This document shows positions 59,080 through 64,000 of a DNA stretch of 64,000 bases, piece by piece (position 1 is the first letter of the stretch; each line of letters starts with the position of its first letter). Origin of the DNA: Dioscorea cayenensis subsp. rotundata (Eukaryota; Streptophyta; Magnoliopsida; Dioscoreales; Dioscoreaceae). The position numbers and the translations under genes are program-made. Where the stretch lies: assembly GCF_009730915.1 (NCBI RefSeq), contig NC_052481.1, positions 20,248,461 to 20,312,460 of the forward strand. The letters run 5' to 3'. The notes beneath the pieces are model-generated. The model saw only the letters and a list, made by a program, of their open reading frames with translations. It was not told the origin of the DNA and made no database searches.

Positions 59080-59256
59080 ACTACGTGATAGTAGGATGGT
59101 AAAGAGGACTACGTGACGTGGGAGTTCATGGTGGGGACATACGTACGTACGTACGAGGCATTATGAATGTGTTGCCCATTGCATAGGTGAGTGTTGTTGC
59201 ACTAAAGTCCACTTTGCTAAATGCTCTTAATAGACCAAACCTATTCCAATTTTTAA

Positions 59257-60008
59257 GTGTGCGTTTGGATTACTGTAATGAAATGAGAGGGAATGAAATA
59301 ATGAAAAAGGGGAGAAAAGAATTGGTAGGAGATGGTAATGAAAAAGGTGTTTGATTAAAAAGGTAATTCATTAGAAATAGAAAAAATAGAAGAGTAATTT
59401 ATTGGAAATTAAAAAAGTAATAAAAATGTAAAATTACTTTTATGCCTTTAATATAAATAAATCAATGTTGTTGTTTATAAAATATTTTAAATAAATTTTA
59501 ATTATTATAATTAATTATTTAAATTACTTATTTATTATTTTATGACTTATATTTGAAATAAATATTTATTTAATAAAATCTTTATATGATTATTATAATT
59601 AAATATTAATTATTTAAATATTTAATACATTTATATTTAAAATAAATATTTATTATAATTATTATATGATTATTATAATTAACTATTAATTATTTTAATA
59701 TTAATACATTTATATTAAATATATTTATTTATTTAATATAATTATATGATTATTATATTTAAATATTAATTACTTTAATATTAATATATTTATATTTATT
59801 TAATATATTAATATATAGTGTAGGGGTAAAATAGGTATTTCATACCCATTACCCTCAATCAATTTTCATTCCCTCCAATTTGGGGGGAATGGATCATTAC
59901 CCATGGGGAGGTTAATGGTGATCCCCCATGGGTAATGATTACTATCCTAAAAAATGGGCCAAATATGGGAATGGGTAATGGTTCCCACACCCCCATCCAA
60001 ACACTACC
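59257..60008. mobile_element. Harbinger/Tourist-type MITE, 752 bp
   Basis: TAA flanks at 59254-59256 and 60009-60011. Ends are GTGTGCGTTTGGATTAC and, reverse-complemented, GGTAGTGTTTGGATGGGG. The interior is AT-rich with repeated TATGATTATTATAATTAA-like words. Confidence 0.65.
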
Positions 60009-60640
60009 TAATACTCATTTCCGTGTTTTTTTATTATTTATCTATGTTAGAAGATATTTTTTAATTTTTTATATTTATCTATTTAAAAAATTTATAAAAA
60101 ATTTATATAGGATTAAATATTATTTTTAAAATTTATTTTTCATATTTAATATATTTTTTTGTTTTTAATAAATTATATTCAAATACATATTTTTTAAATA
60201 TATTTTAAATAAAAATATTTTGAAAAATTAATATAAGTTTTATAAATTTTAGATTGCTAATTAATTTTAACCAATTTTTTTAATTCATGTTATTTAGTTA
60301 AAATGAACCAATATAAAAAAGCCGGTGAGAGTATTTCTTTTGTATTTTTTGTTTTAATATATTTTATTTGTTTATTATTTTTTAGCAAAGTGGATTGGTT
60401 AATTCATTTTATTTTTATTTTTAAAAAAACCCCGCCTATAGTTTTATATGTTCACATAAGATACGTGTCATATGTGCTCACTGTCAACTGTTTTATGTGG
60501 CGTTGATGTTAAAGAGGTACAAGACAGCTAACTGGGCAAGTATTTTGTAGTTGCATTGATTGACACTCAAAAGTTCTAGGCATTCACATCAGTAAGAAGT
60601 GTGGTGGGGCACATGAGCATTTTGCACCACATAATTGATG

Positions 60641-61190
60641 ATAGGGGTGGCAAAAATTTGGAACCGGATAAAATTGGGTCCGGATAACTATTACTATAAA
60701 AAAATAAATTTGTATCTGGACCTGGTCCTATTTTAAATTCGGATAACCATAACTTGTCCAGATCAGGTCTCTTTTAAAACTGGGATATCTGGAAGTTCGA
60801 ATTTTGTCCAAATCCTATAAACTACATTTAACATCACTCAAATATTAAACTATAAAAAATAATTTAATTCACATTAAATGAAAAAAATTCAATAATCCAA
60901 AACCCAAATCAAATCATACAAAATTCCAAGTCTTAATAAAAAAAAAATATAGAAGTTTGAAGTTTTTGGAAGATTGGGCTTAAAACAATTGGCCTTATGA
61001 TTTTAGGCTTTCAAAATTTTAGAGGTATAAAAGCCCGGTTGTCCGAATTTATTTATTCGGACCCAAGATTTAAATTCTAACAATCAAACATCCAAACCCG
61101 ACCCGGATTAACACAACTTTTGTCCAAACCTTTTTTATTCTGGGCCGGACAAAACTGGGCGGCAGGCCCAGACAAAGTATTGCTACCCCC
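60641..61190. mobile_element. hAT-type MITE, 550 bp
   Basis: Flanks AATTGATG (60633-60640) and AATTGAAG (61191-61198) are an 8-bp duplication with one change. It starts ATAGGGGTGGCAA and ends TTGCTACCCCC. Segment E reads AAATTGATGATTTTGG at 14664 without it. Confidence 0.7.
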
Positions 61191-61242
61191 AATTGAAGAT
61201 CTTTATGACCTAGTTCCCCTCGTTACTCTTCTATATATGTTT

Positions 61243-61609
61243 AGGGGTCGTTTGGTTTGTGGTAATGACATATTACCACATAACGAGATTACCATGGTAA
61301 TATGACTGGGAATGTTATATGGTTGGGAATATTGTGGTAATTTAATATAACCATGTTTGGTTGGAAACTCTTATTACCGGAAATAATTCATTATCGTGTT
61401 TGGTTGTCATGGTAATCTATTTGTTAAAATATACAAAGTTATAAGATTACCACGGTAATCTAAGATAGACACCAAATTTGGTGGTAATGGGATTACCACT
61501 TTCTTGGTAATATTTATAAGTTGGTAATGTGATATTACCATCTAGATTACCACTTGTGTAATGCCAAATGTGGTAATCTTTCTACATTACAGCGAACCAA
61601 ACGGCCCCT
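61243..61609. mobile_element. Mutator-like MITE in the copy D promoter, 367 bp
   Basis: TATATGTTT is duplicated at 61234-61242 and 61610-61618. Ends are AGGGGTCGTTTGGTTTG and, reverse-complemented, AGGGGCCGTTTGGTTCG. Copy A (4473-4481) carries the empty site: removing the element and one 9-mer gives exactly its TCTATATATGTTTAGGG. TTA could also be read as a Harbinger-type TSD, but the 9-bp version fits the empty site without leftover bases. Confidence 0.8.
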
Positions 61610-61693
61610 TATATGTTTAGGGTTTGGAGTCATTCTTCTTCACTCTTCATTCTGTTGTCTGAGGTTTTCACTTTGTGTTGTTGAAACTCCAAA

Positions 61694-61761
61694 ATGGCTC
61701 TCAAGTATCTATTTTCACTAACATCCTTTGTATATATTATTCAGATAACTGTGTGGTTGGT

Positions 61762-61801
<40 letters not shown>

Positions 61802-62637
61802 TGTCAAGCTAAGGTTTTGGTTGTGTTAATTGATTACACGGATAATCTTTGCAGTGTCATGCATGCGAAGATGCTCCCTGGGAAGAGTTTAGGGTTTAAT
61901 CACTCTGCCTCACAGGTGAACATCTTAATTAAGCCCTTGTATAAATTAATCATTCTGCTTCGATATTTTTGTTGTAACTTTTTTCCGCTTGTGTAAGTGT
62001 ATTATGAACTCGATCGAAAGGCAAGATTATTAATGCAGCTTGTAGCTCATTCATATTCTTGTTATGCATATAACCGAGAATCGAGCTTTGGAAACAAGGT
62101 GCCGACATCCCCGCCCGCGTTTATCTTTGAGAAATGAGAAACAAACGATTCCATGTATAACCACAAGGTTCTCGGCATGTCTCGCACGCCAAGCTACAAA
62201 ACCGAATGCCGCAGTCGTCCCTTTAGAAGCCGGGGAGACTAGAGAAATACCTTCGAGTGCTCACAAGACTTACAAAACAACAGCTTGTCTCAGTGGAGAC
62301 TCTTGTTGGCCCAAAAGACTGCCCTCGAGAGGTCCGCCATATCAGTGCTTGATCACCGTGGTTGCTTTAGTTTCATGGAAGGCCAATATCTTGCAGTATG
62401 TTTTCAATCGGTGAGTTTGTTTAAGTACGTGCATTTTCACATTTGTGATTTAATTTTTAGTGTTTTCTCTACTAATTATACATCAATCATTCCTGCAGAA
62501 CAAACGCTATTTCTCGATTGCATCATGGAGACGTGGAGATTCTTGTGATGGCAATACACTCGACCTATGCGTCGTCGTGCGTAATCGCTGCCGATCAGAG
62601 TGTTAGTAACTACCTCTGTAACATTAAAGCTAGAGAC
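61694..62637 (+). pseudogene. FNR-like copy D, 5' part, cut in exon 4
   Basis: ATG 61694 (M-A-L-K-Y-L-F), exon 2 near 61854-61915 ending at a CACAG|GTGAAC donor, exon 3 to 62410 (QATKPNAAVVPLEAGE; then SVETLVGPK and FMEGQYLAVCFQS in another frame), exon 4 from 62499 (NKRYFSIASWRRGDSCDGN). Exon 3 has frameshifts near 62285 and 62340, and exon 4 shifts again after LCV. A copia element follows GCTAGAGAC at 62637. As in copy A, the loop between EGQ and the RYFS motif is missing. The rest of the gene would lie beyond the window. Confidence 0.8.
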
Positions 62638-64000
62638 TGTTAGGAAAATCAGAGAAAAACACACAAAGAACACTCAAAGAAGATGAGATAATTTTGACGG
62701 GGTCAACCAAAATTCCCCACCTTTCTATCTTTTATATTGATAATAATAACTGAATTCAAACTACATTTCTTCTCCACCAAGAAACTAAACAAATTCAAAC
62801 TAAGAAGCTTATCTAAACATAATTCTAAATGCAAATGTAATTTTTGAAATACCTAGGGTTATAACTGCAAACATAAATGCATAAATGCAATAATATCTAA
62901 ATATAAAATATAAATAACATAGGGTCATATATGCACTAACAAGATTAATTCTATCATTCACTCCCTTAATCTTGTTGATTTTTCTTCACATCTCGCAACC
63001 CAATCTTCTGGCGCATCTCCGAGAATTTGCCAAGCGACTTGGTTAGTATGTCGGTGAGCTGGTTATCTGAATTCACATACTTTACTGCTATCTTACTACT
63101 CTCGATATATTCCCTGATGAAATGGTATCATGTGTCAATGTGCTTGCTCTTATCATGATGGACAGGATTTTTGCAAAGGGAAATTGCAGATTTGTTGTCC
63201 ACCTTAAGAACCACCGAGCTCAACTCTTGCTTCATCAAATCAGCTAATAAACGATTTAGCCATATACCTTGACATGCAGCCATTGTTGCAGCAATATACT
63301 CCGCCTCGCAAGATGATAGTGCCACTACTTTCTGCTTCGGTGACATCCAAGTGATTAGATTTGGACCAAGAAAGTAGACAACTCCAGTAGTACTCTTGCG
63401 ATCATCAACATCGCCAGCTAAGTCACTATCACTATACCTAACTAGCTGCGGTTTCTCATCCTTTATCTTTGTATAGTGACATCCAAAATTCAATGTACCA
63501 CTCACATACATGAGTATATGCTTCATAGCGGCCATATGTTGAGTGGTAGGACCTTCCATGAATCGACTTACAATCCCGACCGCATATGCTATGTCCGGCC
63601 TTGTATTAACAAGATACCTCAAACTTCCAACAATGCTCCTATATAGAGTAGCATCAACTGGTGGATTTGTACTCAGTTTGCTCAGCTTCAACCTAGATTC
63701 CATGGGAGTTTGGGTCGGGTTACACCCACTCATGCCACACTTTTCTAGTATCTTGGCTGCATAGGCTGATTGCTACAGTGTTATTCCTTGAGATGTTTGT
63801 TGAACTTCTATCCCTAAATAGTAACTAAATAGATCTAGGTCACTCATATTGAATAATTTCTTTATCTGTGTCTTGAATTTTGTGATGTCATCAAGTCATC
63901 GACATACACTCCAACCAACAAACTTGACTCACCTAGGCTTCTTTTATAGACGGCATGCTCAAGTGGACATCTTTCAAACCCAAGTGACAAAAGACTCTTA
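62638..64000 (-). mobile_element. Third Ty1/copia element, 3' part, runs off the window
   Basis: Its 3' LTR is 62638-62941 (TGTTAGGA to CACTAACA, 304 bp), next to a purine-rich tract on the minus strand and then pol. The left target site is probably GAGAC at 62633-62637; the other copy lies outside. Confidence 0.85.
62957..63990 (-). pseudogene. Copia pol: reverse transcriptase end and RNase H
   Basis: From the right edge: YVDDL (about 63900), a decayed RT end, then MSGCNPTQTPMESRLKLSK, LYRSIVGSLRYLVNTRPDIA, the RNase H Asp in YSDSD, and the Glu in SSCEAEYIAATMA, through HHDKSKHIDT at 63128. TGA at 63125-63127 replaces the Arg usual in the following position; the frame then continues (YHFIREYIES) to near 62957. 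Frame changes occur around 63770-63890. Confidence 0.85.

Larger units (their letters stand above)
59080..61693 (+). other. FNR copy D upstream region with three insertions
   Basis: Outside the insertions at 59257-60008, 60641-61190 and 61243-61609 the sequence follows segments E and F: GATGGTAAAGAGGAC (59096), GTGACGTGGGAGT (59115), GCATTTTGCACCACATAATTG (cut, about 60618). At 61226-61242 it joins the promoter block TCTTCTATATATGTTT shared with copy A. Confidence 0.6.

Noticed and set aside
61241..61612. Harbinger-type TTA duplication for the promoter MITE
   Set aside because: TTA flanks can be read, but removing the element on that basis leaves an extra 8 bp compared with copy A, whereas the 9-bp TATATGTTT duplication restores it exactly.
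1..64000. Bacterial-type operons, phage or plasmid features
   Set aside because: No ribosome-binding-site-led gene runs. All recognisable genes are split or transposon-derived and typical of plant nuclear DNA.

Overview
The window is nuclear DNA of a flowering plant. Evidence: plant LTR retrotransposons of both superfamilies, CACTA, Harbinger, hAT and Mutator-like DNA transposons, a chloroplast ndhF fragment, plant-type split genes, and AT-rich intergenic DNA full of (TA)n. I cannot name the species; a non-grass monocot would fit, but that is a guess. No intact, clearly functional host gene is visible. The host sequence that can be recognised is a decaying array of ferredoxin-NADP reductase (FNR)-like gene copies, buried in transposons. 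Most element borders below were fixed by target-site duplications (TSDs) and, in several cases, by an empty copy of the same site in a paralogous segment of the window.

Layout. 1-4464: 3' part of a Ty3/gypsy element whose LTR ends 6 bp from the TATA box of FNR-like copy A (4561-6722), the only copy with all main exons. 6881-10686: hAT-type element carrying another element. 10749-12007: Harbinger-type element. 12010-17470: AT-rich DNA with two FNR upstream paralogues (E, 14329-14740; F, 16439-17469), tRNA-like SINE sequences, a hAT-type element (15212-16430) and a MITE (16756-17219). 17470-21590: a CACTA end and an unassigned region.

21842-43713 is one nested insertion block that splits the 5' region of FNR copy C. 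An outer Ty1/copia element (minus strand) was hit inside its integrase by a younger copia element (24508-34838). One LTR of that element was hit by a 5.6-kb CACTA element (24690-30301) carrying exons of a GT31 galactosyltransferase-like gene and, probably, a CCCH/RBM26-like gene. The outer copia's other LTR contains chloroplast ndhF DNA, and that was hit by a 6.2-kb Harbinger element (36918-43152) carrying three spliceable exons of a DEAH-box helicase.

43714-64000: the short 5' remnant of copy C, a FAR1/MULE-type transposase relic (47034-49174) flanked by tandem repeats, FNR copy B (51877-52640) with LINE fragments on either side, a probable 3' end of the same copy (57258-57480), several MITEs, and FNR copy D (61694-62637), cut in exon 4 by a third copia element that runs off the window.

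The genes do not form a pathway. The window records repeated FNR duplication followed by inactivation through frameshifts, (TA)n expansion in coding sequence and transposon insertion, with host exons picked up by DNA transposons. The most unusual items are the two gene-capture events, the organelle DNA inside an LTR, and the divergent FNR-like family with shortened loops.
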